This document shows positions 42,836-52,861 of a stretch of 56,724 nucleotides of DNA, one piece after another (position 1 is the first letter of the stretch; the number at the start of each line of letters is the position of its first letter). This DNA is from Clostridium sp. Marseille-P2415 (lineage in GTDB: Bacteria > Bacillota > Clostridia > Lachnospirales > Lachnospiraceae). A program made the position numbers and the translations under genes. The stretch spans positions 585,075 through 641,798 of the forward strand of contig NZ_LT732525.1 in NCBI RefSeq assembly GCF_900155545.1, read 5' to 3'. The notes beneath the pieces were generated by a model. It worked only from the letters and a program-made list of their open reading frames with translations. It made no database searches and was not told the origin of the DNA.

Positions 42836-42889
42836 AAAAAAGTTCACAAAGAAATACACCCGCGGTGGTGTACCCCTTCGTGAACTTTC
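42836..42889 (-). repeat. 51-nt hairpin repeat, copy 2, in the thi leader
   Basis: AAAGTTCAC (42839-42847) / GTGAACTTT (42880-42888) with an inner TACACC/GGTGTA. The minus strand ends in TTTTTTTC, so it resembles an extra terminator about 45 bp before thiS. Near-identical to copy 1 after thiE. Confidence 0.8.
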
Positions 42890-43012
42890 ATTCACTCACA
42901 ATAAAAATCCTATCCGATTATACATCAAACCGGAAGAAACACGCTTTGCGGATTTCTCCGGTTATCGCAGCAGTCGCCAAGTAAACATGTTCGTTTGGCT
43001 CGTTGCCTGCGT

Positions 43013-43046
43013 AAAAAAAGCGGAAAATGCCCGCAGCACCTTCCGC
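43013..43046 (-). terminator. Terminator of the TPP riboswitch
   Basis: GCGGAA (minus, 43041-43046) pairs with TTCCGC (43020-43025), followed by TTTTTTT (43013-43019). Confidence 0.8.
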
Positions 43047-43065
43047 AATAATTCCTTAAGCGTCC

Positions 43066-43145
43066 GTCCCTACGTTGGCATTATCCAAATCAGGTATATG
43101 AGTCGAAGTTCATAACTTCCTCTCAGCCTATTACATAAGCTCCTC
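43066..43145 (-). promoter_or_regulatory. TPP riboswitch (THI element)
   Basis: On the minus strand: GGCTGAGAGGAAG, later ATACCTGATTTGGATAATGCC and AACGTAGGGA, matching the two conserved halves of the TPP aptamer. With the downstream terminator it should switch thiSFGHE off when TPP is bound. Confidence 0.95.
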
Positions 43146-43158
43146 TTTTGACGTATAT

Positions 43159-43187
43159 AGTATAAAACAGAAAATCCGGTATGTCAA
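43159..43187 (-). promoter_or_regulatory. Promoter of the thiSFGHE operon
   Basis: TTGACA (43182-43187), 17-bp spacer, TATACT (43159-43164), right upstream of the TPP aptamer. Confidence 0.85.
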
Positions 43188-43207
43188 CAGAATTTCCATA
43201 TTTCACT

Positions 43208-43702
43208 TTAATGATAGCTGATGATGACCGTTTCTCCTGCCTTTGCCATTCCGGTACAGGGTATGAGCTCCTGGAAAGAATCCTGATTCAGAATCAAAAC
43301 CGGTGTGATCATGTTGTAACCTCTGGACTTAAGCAGTTCCAGATCAACTTCCATCAGAAGGTCACCGGCATGGACCTTCTGCCCGCCGGTCACGTGAGGT
43401 TTAAATCCCTCTCCTTTGAGCTCCACGGTTTCCAGACCGATATGGATCAGGATCTGGGCTCCATCCTCCGCCACGATCGCCAGCGCATGTCCCGTATCCA
43501 TCACATTGTCCACGGTTCCGTCAACCGGGCTGTAAATTTTGCCTTCCTCCGGGATAATGGCAACACCATCTCCCAGCACCTTCTGTGAAAATACCGGGTC
43601 CGGCACCTCCTCTATGGAAACCACGTTCCCGCTCTGAACGGCCAGAATCCGGCCTTCGGCTTTTTCTTTTTCTTTTCTTCCTCCAAATAACCTGCTAAAC
43701 AT
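43208..43702 (-). CDS. PTS glucose-type EIIA component
   Basis: A 164-residue soluble phosphocarrier of the EIIA-Glc family. The phosphorylated His is His87 in ILIHIGLETV, with partner His72 in TGHALAI; offsets match E. coli His90/His75. The family hallmarks DPVFSQKVLGDGVAI and SPVDGTV are present. It is the last gene of the glucoside operon and supplies the IIA missing from the EIICB two genes upstream. No terminator is visible between its stop and the thi promoter 20 bp away, so read-through would enter the thi leader. Confidence 0.93.
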   Translation of the reverse strand: MFSRLFGGRKEKEKAEGRILAVQSGNVVSIEEVPDPVFSQKVLGDGVAIIPEEGKIYSPVDGTVDNVMDTGHALAIVAEDGAQILIHIGLETVELKGEGFKPHVTGGQKVHAGDLLMEVDLELLKSRGYNMITPVLILNQDSFQELIPCTGMAKAGETVIISYH

Positions 43703-43728
43703 ATGAAAACTCCTCTTTAACTCTCTGC

Positions 43729-45069
<1,341 letters not shown>

Positions 45070-45085
45070 CTATCTTTCTGATTCA

Positions 45086-46678
45086 TCAGTTATTTCCGGT
45101 GTTACCCAGTTCTTCGTCAACCGCCCTTCTCACGGCACTTATTTTTAAGCCGTATACCACTTGAACGTTATTACCTTTCCTGACCACCGCATTCGCTCCG
45201 GTATCATTTTTCAGAATCTCTTCTTTTACCAGATCCGGATTCGTAAGGATCAGGCGCAGGCGGGTATAGCAATTGTCTACCTTTTCAATGTTCCCGGCGC
45301 CGCCCAGGGCTTCAATGATCAAGGCAGCATTCACTTCGCCGCCTTCTTTTTTGTCCTTCCCGGCGGCCACCTTCTCTTTGTACTCCGCTTTTGTATGGAG
45401 CTTCATCTCCATGCCCTCTGTTTCCCGTCCCAGAGTGTTTAAATTCAACTTTGTAATAAGAACACGGAATACCAGGTAGTAGACCACAAAAAATCCAAGG
45501 CCCACCAGGATGTACATCGGCCAGCCGGTCTTCTGAATTCCCAGCGGCACATTATAAAGCAGGAAGTCAAGGAAACCGTTGGGACCGATCGACCGGACAC
45601 TTAAAACGTTTAAGACGACCATACTCAGTCCGCTTAAAGCCGCATGTACGACAAAGAGGACCGGCGCTACGAACATAAAGGAAAATTCAATAGGTTCCGT
45701 TACCCCTGCAATAAAAGAAGTAAAGGCTGCAGGAATCAGGATCGCCTTTATCTTGAAGCGGTTTTCCGGCCTTGCCGTATGGTACATGGCAAGACAGGCA
45801 CCGATCAGGCCGAACATCTTGGAAATACCCCTGGCATCCCAGATGACGGACTGTGACAGCACTCCAATGGAAGGGTCGGCCATTTCCGCATAGTAAATGT
45901 TTCTGGCTCCTTCGAATACCTGTCCTCCTATGGTTTCCACGCCTCCAAGGGATGTATAAAGGAATGGGGTATAGACCAGATGATGAAGACCGGTAGGAAT
46001 GAGCAGGCGCTCTAAGGCACCATAAATAAAAAGCCCGAAGTTGCCGGAGCGGTTGATGAACACGCCAAGGCTTGTAATTCCTAACTGCACAAAGGGCCAT
46101 ACATAGGTAAGCACGACCACCAGAAGAACGGCCACAGGGATCAGTACGATGAATACGAACCTGGATCCGCCGTAAATCTGAAAGGCATTGCGAAACTCAA
46201 TCTCGCAGAACCTGTTATGAACCATGGCGGCGGTGATTCCAAGAATAATTCCTAAAAATACCCCCATATCCAGGATCTGTACACCCAACACCATAGCCTG
46301 GCCCGTTCCTCTTAAGGATTCGCCCGTGAACAGGATTCCCGTCAGGGCCATGAATTTGTTCATGGCGTTAATAAATACCAAAAAGCCTAAAAGAGCTGTA
46401 AATCCGGCTTCGGATTTCTTCTTATCTGCAAGGCCTACCGCAAGCCCCACACAGAATATCAGGCCCAGATTATTTAAGATAGCGACCAGGGAACCGGAGA
46501 GGATGCTGCCAAAGCCTTTGGTCGCCGGATTATCAAGAAAGGGCAGAAGCTCCAGTAATTTTGCATTGGTAAACAGGTTCCCGACAGCGATTAAGATCCC
46601 TGCGATCGGCAGGATCAAAACCGGGATGAACATTGCTTTTGAAAAGCGCTGCAGCTGATCCATCACTTTTTCCTTCAT
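45086..46678 (-). CDS. PTS alpha-glucoside transporter EIICB
   Basis: A 530-residue PTS permease. The membrane IIC domain (about residues 1-410) begins QRFSKAMFIPVLILPIAGILIA and has the GVTEPIEFSFMFVAP active-loop motif. A linker leads to IIB (about 450-530) with the phosphorylated Cys in NCYTRLRL. It is similar to GlvC/MalP/AglA-type transporters for maltose and related alpha-glucosides. The start at 46678 has TTGGAGG upstream. It is first in the operon, behind a promoter and a palindrome, and lacks its own IIA, which is the third gene. Confidence 0.92.
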   Translation of the reverse strand: MKEKVMDQLQRFSKAMFIPVLILPIAGILIAVGNLFTNAKLLELLPFLDNPATKGFGSILSGSLVAILNNLGLIFCVGLAVGLADKKKSEAGFTALLGFLVFINAMNKFMALTGILFTGESLRGTGQAMVLGVQILDMGVFLGIILGITAAMVHNRFCEIEFRNAFQIYGGSRFVFIVLIPVAVLLVVVLTYVWPFVQLGITSLGVFINRSGNFGLFIYGALERLLIPTGLHHLVYTPFLYTSLGGVETIGGQVFEGARNIYYAEMADPSIGVLSQSVIWDARGISKMFGLIGACLAMYHTARPENRFKIKAILIPAAFTSFIAGVTEPIEFSFMFVAPVLFVVHAALSGLSMVVLNVLSVRSIGPNGFLDFLLYNVPLGIQKTGWPMYILVGLGFFVVYYLVFRVLITKLNLNTLGRETEGMEMKLHTKAEYKEKVAAGKDKKEGGEVNAALIIEALGGAGNIEKVDNCYTRLRLILTNPDLVKEEILKNDTGANAVVRKGNNVQVVYGLKISAVRRAVDEELGNTGNN

Positions 46679-46746
46679 TCTCATATCCTCCAATATCAAT
46701 CATTTATTTGCTGAACTTTATCCTTCCACGTGAAATTCATATCTGT

Positions 46747-46775
46747 ATTATATCCATGCGCTCTCCCATTGTACA
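46747..46775 (-). promoter_or_regulatory. Promoter of the alpha-glucoside PTS operon
   Basis: TGTACA (46770-46775), 17-bp spacer, TATAAT (46747-46752). Confidence 0.7.
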
Positions 46776-46866
46776 TACTTTGGCCCGGGATAGGAACCTG
46801 TTATTCCAGGTCGTAACATGTTTCACAGGAATGAGTCTGACTTGTCAAACGCCAGCATAGACGTAC

Positions 46867-46882
46867 TGTCACTTCAGTGACA
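46867..46882. promoter_or_regulatory. Palindrome upstream of the PTS promoter
   Basis: TGTCACT-TC-AGTGACA, 7-bp arms, about 90 bp upstream of the -35. Candidate binding site for the neighbouring RpiR regulator. Confidence 0.45.
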
Positions 46883-46903
46883 TCTTTGCTGTAAAATAAA
46901 AAA

Positions 46904-46938
46904 GCCCTGTATGCCGGTAATAAATCGGCATACAGGGC
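46904..46938 (-). terminator. Terminator of the RpiR gene
   Basis: A perfect 13-bp stem, GCCCTGTATGCCG (46904-46916) with CGGCATACAGGGC (46926-46938), followed on the minus strand by TTTTTT. Confidence 0.9.
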
Positions 46939-46940
46939 CA

Positions 46941-47735
46941 TTATTCTTCTTTTTTATCCATATTTTGAAGTACCTTGTGATATTCATAGACCAAAAGCTC
47001 CATCAGCATGAGCACATTGGGAAAAAACGTGTTAGCCATCATATTCCGGTCATCTAACTTATTACTGTCCTCAATGCGAAACTGCATATCCGTCATGGCG
47101 CTGACCCGGTTTTCGACCTCATTGGTAAAGGATACCGTAAAAACACCGTTCTCCCTGGCCGTTTTCACCCGGTCTGCCACCCAGTCCGTTTCCCCTGACC
47201 GGGAAACTACGATTAACATTTCCATGTTTTCTAAGTTGTTTTCAAAGACTCCGATGGAATCCATCCCGTTGGAATAAATGCATTTTATCCCAAGCACCAG
47301 AAGCTTTTTCGTTAAGTATTCCACCGGAATGGCGGAAAATCCGGTTGCGTATAAAAATACGTATCCGCTTCCCAGCCGGCTGATCCGGCTGGCAAATTCC
47401 CGGATATCGTCATAAGAATTGTGCTTTAAAAGAGAATTGCTGCAGAAGCTGTTCATAAACTGCAAATCCGCACTTATATTGTCCAGGACCCGGTTCACAA
47501 GAGGAAGCAGCTTGTAATACATGTCCACAAATCCGTTATACCCCAGTTTTTTCGTCAGACGCATGATGGTGGAGGTGGAGGTAAAATTCTCCTTAGCCAC
47601 TCCCCGTACCCCCATTTTAAGCATGGAATCCATGTGTTCAATAATATAGCGGAGAACACTGTCCTCAACTTCTGTCAGGTTCTTTCCTACTGTCAACTTG
47701 CTTAAATCCACCATTCCTGCCATCTTTTTCCCCAT
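46941..47735 (-). CDS. RpiR/MurR-family regulator of the glucoside operon
   Basis: A 264-residue regulator. The N-terminal helix-turn-helix holds MGVRGVAKENFTSTSTIMRLTKKLG; the C-terminal SIS sugar-phosphate domain holds VFLYATGFSAIPVEYL and LIVVSRSGETDWV. It resembles GlvR/MalR-type activators of phospho-glucoside use. Start uncertain: ATG 47735 sits eight bases after AAAGG; ATG 47741 is closer to it. It has its own promoter and terminator and precedes the EIICB gene in the same direction, so it likely controls that operon in response to a sugar phosphate. Confidence 0.88.
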   Translation of the reverse strand: MGKKMAGMVDLSKLTVGKNLTEVEDSVLRYIIEHMDSMLKMGVRGVAKENFTSTSTIMRLTKKLGYNGFVDMYYKLLPLVNRVLDNISADLQFMNSFCSNSLLKHNSYDDIREFASRISRLGSGYVFLYATGFSAIPVEYLTKKLLVLGIKCIYSNGMDSIGVFENNLENMEMLIVVSRSGETDWVADRVKTARENGVFTVSFTNEVENRVSAMTDMQFRIEDSNKLDDRNMMANTFFPNVLMLMELLVYEYHKVLQNMDKKEE

Positions 47736-47755
47736 TCCCATTTCCTTTTCTATAT

Positions 47756-47784
47756 AATATAACCCATTTTATTCATTTACGCAA
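47756..47784 (-). promoter_or_regulatory. Promoter of the RpiR gene
   Basis: TTGCGT (47779-47784), 17-bp spacer, TATATT (47756-47761). Confidence 0.65.
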
Positions 47785-47802
47785 ACGGCAAACAGAATTG
47801 TC

Positions 47803-49449
47803 CTATTCTTCCATAATTTCATACCGGAACCAGTCAAAATCTGCAAAATTATCCGTAATTTCATGGCCGGAGGAAGCATACATTCCCAGATAAGCTCCCA
47901 CATACCCATCCGCCACCAATGTGCTCAAAATGGAACCATCCTCATTTAATGCCAGAGGAATGAATTCCCGCTCGCTGTTTCCGTAATAAAAATGATAAAA
48001 GCCTTCATTGCCTTCTATCATCAGATAGATTTTTCCGCAACCTGCTTCCACTGACCTGATCCGTTCCCGGACTCCATTTACAACCCGGTAACAGCTGACT
48101 GTTATCCGGTTGTTCTGCATCTGTTTCAAAATAAGAAAACTAAACCGTTCATTCTGGGTTATGACCAATCCGGCCTCTTCTCCGTTTTTTCCAGGTTTAA
48201 ACTCCATTTTAAGGCCTGCCTGGAAATGATAATGCTGCTGGCGCCTTACAAGCATGGACGGCGTCCGGGTGTCTTCGATCATGACCGGACGCAGGTTCAT
48301 CCGCAAATACCCCGGGCGCTCTGTTAACGAATAGAAAGGAGTCTGTACCGGACGCCTCATACACCAGATCATATCCAGTGTCTCCTCTTCAAAATTATCG
48401 ACTCTGCTGTGAAGATGGGGCCTGTGCACCGGAAGGTCAGGCCTGCGTTCTATCAGATTAACCATTCCGTTGTGATTGTCCACCAGGGGCCAGCCGTCAT
48501 AATCCCATGCCATCGGTATGATAAACACTTCTCTCCCCAAATTAAACTGCGCATTTTTGTTTCTGTCAGGCGTGCGGATCCATTTCCTCGGCTGATAGCG
48601 GTCATAGTCATCAATATGATGTTCATAAGGCCTGATTCCCAGCAAAGCCATATACCACTCACCATTCTGGGTTTCTACCAGGTCCCCGTGGCCTGTAACC
48701 GCTACGCCTAACGGATTGATCAGCCGCAGGTTCCGGTTTGTAACGACCGGATTTCTCGGACACGGTTCATACGGGCCAAAAAGATGATCGCTCCGCGAAA
48801 TATTCACACAATGGTTGGTCTGGGTCCCTCCGCAGGCGGTTGTAAGATAATACCTGCCATTTATGTGATAAATATGAGGGGCCTCCATGTACAGGCTGCG
48901 GTCAATATTTCCATCGTAGATGATGCGGCGGTTTCCAATAAACTGAAATGTTACTTTGTCCAGTTCACTGAGATAGATCAGCTTATGGGACGGATATTTC
49001 TCTTTCTCAGGTACCATATTTCCGCAATACCACATTCTGCCCTTTTCATCAAAATACAGGGAAGGATCAATTCCGTCAGCGCCTTCAATGATCACTGCAT
49101 CCGACCATTCCCCGGCCGGATCTTTTGCTGTAAGAATAAAATTATACCGGTATGTCCTCCCCTGAACGTCCAGTGTATTTACGATATAAAATATACCGTC
49201 ATAATACCGGATCGTTGCTGCCCAGAGGCCTTCCGAGCTGTCACAGTTTCTATAATCAAGCTGACCGGGCCTGGAGACCGCATTGCCGATCTGCTCCCAA
49301 TGTACCAGATCCCGGCTCTTAAAAACAGGAAGCCCCGGAAAATAACAGAAGGAGGAGGTCACCATATAATAATCTTCCCCCACTCTGCAGACCGACGGGT
49401 CCGGATATCCGCCCCGGATAACCGGATTGTAAAATATGTTGTCTTTCAT
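47803..49449 (-). CDS. GH43 beta-xylosidase / alpha-arabinofuranosidase
   Basis: A 548-residue cytoplasmic five-bladed propeller GH43 enzyme with a C-terminal beta-sandwich (about 340-548). The catalytic base is Asp17 in GGYPDPSV, the pKa-tuning Asp128 lies in GADGIDPSLYFD, and the acid Glu189 in LYMEAPHIYHI. It should release xylose or arabinose from short imported oligosaccharides. The start at 49449 has AGAGG upstream; the open frame extends into the preceding permease gene. It is the last gene of a binding protein-permease-permease-GH43 operon. Confidence 0.9.
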   Translation of the reverse strand: MKDNIFYNPVIRGGYPDPSVCRVGEDYYMVTSSFCYFPGLPVFKSRDLVHWEQIGNAVSRPGQLDYRNCDSSEGLWAATIRYYDGIFYIVNTLDVQGRTYRYNFILTAKDPAGEWSDAVIIEGADGIDPSLYFDEKGRMWYCGNMVPEKEKYPSHKLIYLSELDKVTFQFIGNRRIIYDGNIDRSLYMEAPHIYHINGRYYLTTACGGTQTNHCVNISRSDHLFGPYEPCPRNPVVTNRNLRLINPLGVAVTGHGDLVETQNGEWYMALLGIRPYEHHIDDYDRYQPRKWIRTPDRNKNAQFNLGREVFIIPMAWDYDGWPLVDNHNGMVNLIERRPDLPVHRPHLHSRVDNFEEETLDMIWCMRRPVQTPFYSLTERPGYLRMNLRPVMIEDTRTPSMLVRRQQHYHFQAGLKMEFKPGKNGEEAGLVITQNERFSFLILKQMQNNRITVSCYRVVNGVRERIRSVEAGCGKIYLMIEGNEGFYHFYYGNSEREFIPLALNEDGSILSTLVADGYVGAYLGMYASSGHEITDNFADFDWFRYEIMEE

Positions 49450-49466
49450 AATCAAACCTCTGAAAA

Positions 49467-50309
49467 TCACTCTTTGACCGCGCCTGCTGTCATGCCTGCG
49501 ATCAGATATTTCTGCATTATTACAAATACTGCTAACGTAGGGATACTGGAAATAAGCGCCGCGCACATCAGATAATTCCACTGGATCTTATACGCATCGG
49601 CCATAGTGCTTATTGCATACGTAATTGTTTTCTTTTCATCTGCTGACATAAGAACGGATGCAAACATGTATTCATTCCAGTTCTGCAGGAATGCATATAT
49701 GACTGTGGCCACCAGCCCCGGCAGAGCAATTGGCAGAATAATCTTATAAAATGTATGGAATGCACTGCTTCCGTCTACTCTTGCCGCTTCATCAAGCCCT
49801 GTTGGAATGCTTTTAAAGTATCCGTACATCATCCAGGTGCAAAACGGAATGCTGAAGGAAGCATATACAACCAGAAGACCTGTTCTCGTATTATTGAGAT
49901 TTACAGAGCAGAGGATCTTATAATAAGGAATAATCTTCATGACTGCAGGAAACATCTGAGTCACCAGTAAAAAACCAAGAAGAAATGATTTTCCTTTAAA
50001 GTCATATCTGGAAAGGCTATATCCGCAAAGAGCTGCACATATCACTCCGAATACGGTGGATCCGCCAACGGATATTGTGCTATTTTTTATGTAAACTGCA
50101 ATAGGATATTCCTTCCATATATTTATATAATTTTCCAGAGAGGGACCTGATGGAAACAGCCCCAGCCCTTTTGATAAGGTAATATCCGCCATGGATTTAA
50201 GTGAAGTGATCCCCATCCAGGACAATGGAAGCAAAACCCCAAGACAGCCGATGGTTAAAATCAGATATCCCAATGCGAATACGATTCTGTTCTTATTTTT
50301 CTTAGTCAT
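49467..50309 (-). CDS. ABC sugar transporter permease (MalG-type)
   Basis: A 280-residue six-helix permease. The EAA loop is DEAARVDGSSAFHTFYKIILP and the C-terminal FVIMQKYLIAGMTAGAVKE is standard for the MalG/AraQ class. It overlaps the upstream permease gene by 8 bp. Together they should import arabino- or xylo-oligosaccharides delivered by the lipoprotein; no ATPase gene is nearby. Confidence 0.9.
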   Translation of the reverse strand: MTKKNKNRIVFALGYLILTIGCLGVLLPLSWMGITSLKSMADITLSKGLGLFPSGPSLENYINIWKEYPIAVYIKNSTISVGGSTVFGVICAALCGYSLSRYDFKGKSFLLGFLLVTQMFPAVMKIIPYYKILCSVNLNNTRTGLLVVYASFSIPFCTWMMYGYFKSIPTGLDEAARVDGSSAFHTFYKIILPIALPGLVATVIYAFLQNWNEYMFASVLMSADEKKTITYAISTMADAYKIQWNYLMCAALISSIPTLAVFVIMQKYLIAGMTAGAVKE

Positions 50310-51195
50310 CCCGTAACAACCTCCTGAACACTACGCCGATAAGGTAACATATAACAAGAATATAGACGGACTGCGCCGATGCGAATCCATATTTAAAATA
50401 TGAGAATGCATTTTTATAAATTTCAATTGCAGAGACCATCGTGGAGCTTCCAGGGCCTCCGGAAGTCATCAGCCAGATCATCGTAAACTGCTTAAATACC
50501 CAGACAGTATCCAGGATCAGAATGGTTGTAAGAATGGGCTTTAACGCAGGGATCGTAATAAACCGGAACTTCTGCCAGGCATTCGCGCCATCGATCTTTG
50601 CTGCCTCATACATATCATTGGAGATCGTCTGAATGCCTGCCAATACCTGTACCATGACCAGGGGATATCCCTTCCAGATACTTACCAGGATTACACATGG
50701 AAACGCTGTTGCCGAAGTACTGAGCCAGCCTATGGGAGCAGACACCAGTTTATAGTGCAGGAGCAGTTCATTTATAATGCCGCCCTGGGTATTTAAAATC
50801 CATTTAAACAAATATGCGATCACCACATCGGGAAACAACCACGGAAGAATCAGGATTCCCCGGAAAAGTGTGCGCATTTTAATCTTCATATTCAGAATTG
50901 ATGCAAAAATAAATCCGAATATAAAATGACCGGAAACGACAGTCACGGTAAAAATCAGGGTTTTCAAAAGACTATGCAGAAAGGAAGAATCTGTCAGTGC
51001 CTTTATATAATACTTCAGTCCTGTAAAACTCCATTTATTCACCAGGTTCGTGTCAAAGAAACTGATGTATATTCCGTAAAGGATCGGATATACGACCAGG
51101 AGCAGTATGGTCAGCGCTGCCGGGGCAATGAAACCATATGGCGTAAGTGCTGATTTTCGTTTATAACTGCTTACACTCTGAATTTTTTCCTTCAA
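50302..51195 (-). CDS. ABC sugar transporter permease (MalF-type), probable TTG start
   Basis: A 298-residue six-helix permease. The first helix is YGFIAPAALTILLLVVYPI and the EAA loop is EAAKIDGANAWQKFRFITIP. The TTG at 51195 is favoured because GGGAGG lies seven bases before it; ATG codons at 51243 and 51228 have no ribosome site. It overlaps the next permease gene by 8 bp. Confidence 0.85.
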   Translation of the reverse strand: MKEKIQSVSSYKRKSALTPYGFIAPAALTILLLVVYPILYGIYISFFDTNLVNKWSFTGLKYYIKALTDSSFLHSLLKTLIFTVTVVSGHFIFGFIFASILNMKIKMRTLFRGILILPWLFPDVVIAYLFKWILNTQGGIINELLLHYKLVSAPIGWLSTSATAFPCVILVSIWKGYPLVMVQVLAGIQTISNDMYEAAKIDGANAWQKFRFITIPALKPILTTILILDTVWVFKQFTMIWLMTSGGPGSSTMVSAIEIYKNAFSYFKYGFASAQSVYILVICYLIGVVFRRLLRDD

Positions 51196-51263
51196 AATCT
51201 TACCTCCCTCATAAAGAATGCCATGCATTACCGGGTAACACATGACATTCTTTCATACAGCAG

Positions 51264-52673
51264 CTAGTTGCCGTATGATTTTGCTATCTCCTCTGCTTTC
51301 GAAGCCGCTGCTTCTACCGCATCCTCAACAGATACCCCTTCCGATACAACGGACTGCCAGCATTTCCCGCAGGCATCCCTGAGTTCTGCCAGTCCTGCAA
51401 AAGCAGGGTAAATAACGGCATCATCCGATGCTTCTGTAAATCCGGAATATGCATCATCTTTTTCACATATTGCCGTCAGAGCATCTTTCACAACAGGGAG
51501 GCGGCAGGTAGCCTCGTTCCACGCCACACTATTATCCACGCTCGTCATAAATTTAAGAAAATCTGCAGCAACCTCAGGATTTTTACAAGTATTGCTGATG
51601 GCCATGCCTACACTGGAAAAGGAAGTCACAGGATCCACTCCTTCTGCCGTCGGCATGGGAAAGCTTCCCATTTTCCCCCGCATTTCAGGGTTTGCATTGT
51701 AAATACCGCCCAGAACATTTGATGCACTGAAGAACATGCAGGCTTTATCAGCAGCAAGCATGGTGTAGGCTTCCGAGTAGCCGGTCTCAATAAATCCAGG
51801 AGGTGTTACTCCCTCATTGGCTGCCATATCCACAAAAGACGCCATGGCACTCCGAAACGCATCGGTACCAAACCCGGACGTAAAACTGCCATCCTGATTG
51901 GGAGTTATAAAATCACAGCCATAGGTAAGTGCAAATGTCTGGAATCTTGACTCAGCAGAATCATTTCTTGTTCCGGCAAACGTGCAGCCATACCGGTCAG
52001 GCGTGCCATCTCCATTCAGATCTTCCGTAAGAGTTTTGGCGGCCTTGCGGAATTCGTCCCAGGTTTTAGGAATTTCAATCCCCTTCTCCTCAAAAAGATC
52101 TTTTCTATATACCATAGCCGTAACATTATTCTGCCATGGCATATATACCAGGGTTCCGTCAACCGTTGCATTCTCAACCGCAACATCCATCAGCCCGTTT
52201 AAATACTCCTCTCCTAACAGTTCCGCCATGTTGCCTACATTCATTCCCATCTCTAAGCAGTTAGCCGAGTAAGCTTCTGTCATTGTGAAAATATCAGGAA
52301 GAGTACCTGCGGTGGATTGTGTGATAAGTGTCGTATACAGATCATTCATGGAGCACTCTACGGGATTCAGCTTTACATTTGGATACATGGACATATACTC
52401 ATCCATCACGTTCCTTAAATACGGGCCGCCGTCTGAATCACCCAATGATGTAATCATGACATCAAGCGTTACATCTCCTGCATTTGCAACATCATAGGTG
52501 CTGCAATAGTTTTTCCCTGCCCCATTTGCGCTTGTTTCCTGTGAGGCAGATGATGTCTGGGCTGCATCTGTTTCTACAGGATCCTGCTTTGTATCCGAAC
52601 TGCCGCAGGCGCTCAGTGCCGAGCCAACCATAAATGCGGTGGCTGCAGCAAGGAACATTCCTCTTTTTTTCAT
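51264..52673 (-). CDS. ABC sugar-binding lipoprotein
   Basis: A 469-residue family 1 solute-binding protein. The signal MKKRGMFLAAATAFMVGS ends in the lipobox LSAC, followed by a Ser/Thr/Gln-rich linker. The mature domain begins DVTLDVMITSLGDSDGGPYL and includes MPWQNNVTAMVYRKDLFEEK, typical of oligosaccharide binders. GAGGAGG precedes the ATG. It is the first gene of the GH43 operon, next to the divergent LysR regulator. Confidence 0.9.
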   Translation of the reverse strand: MKKRGMFLAAATAFMVGSALSACGSSDTKQDPVETDAAQTSSASQETSANGAGKNYCSTYDVANAGDVTLDVMITSLGDSDGGPYLRNVMDEYMSMYPNVKLNPVECSMNDLYTTLITQSTAGTLPDIFTMTEAYSANCLEMGMNVGNMAELLGEEYLNGLMDVAVENATVDGTLVYMPWQNNVTAMVYRKDLFEEKGIEIPKTWDEFRKAAKTLTEDLNGDGTPDRYGCTFAGTRNDSAESRFQTFALTYGCDFITPNQDGSFTSGFGTDAFRSAMASFVDMAANEGVTPPGFIETGYSEAYTMLAADKACMFFSASNVLGGIYNANPEMRGKMGSFPMPTAEGVDPVTSFSSVGMAISNTCKNPEVAADFLKFMTSVDNSVAWNEATCRLPVVKDALTAICEKDDAYSGFTEASDDAVIYPAFAGLAELRDACGKCWQSVVSEGVSVEDAVEAAASKAEEIAKSYGN

Positions 52674-52742
52674 AAACCCGTCCTCCTCTTGGTATAATTG
52701 TTCATTTTTATTTGCATTTTCACTTGTTTTTTGAACATTTTT

Positions 52743-52771
52743 ATTATATAAATAAAGTAAATGTAAGTCAA
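52743..52771 (-). promoter_or_regulatory. Promoter of the GH43/ABC operon
   Basis: TTGACT (52766-52771), 17-bp spacer, TATAAT (52743-52748). Confidence 0.8.
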
Positions 52772-52793
52772 CTTAATCAAATTAAACTCATCT

Positions 52794-52821
52794 TTAGAAT
52801 TTCTAACATTAGTTGTTCAAC
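52794..52821. promoter_or_regulatory. Candidate LysR operator sites
   Basis: The palindromes TTAGAATTTCTAA (52794-52806) and GTTGTTCAAC (52812-52821) lie between the divergent promoter and the LysR gene. T-N11-A spacing fits a LysR box. Confidence 0.45.
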
Positions 52822-52861
52822 ATTTACACTAAAGGAGTCGTTCAGAGAGGGATTTTATATT

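Noticed and set aside
50302-51243. ATG starts at 51243 or 51228 for the MalF-type permease
   Set aside because: They have no ribosome site, while GGGAGG precedes the TTG at 51195 and leaves a normal permease N-terminus.
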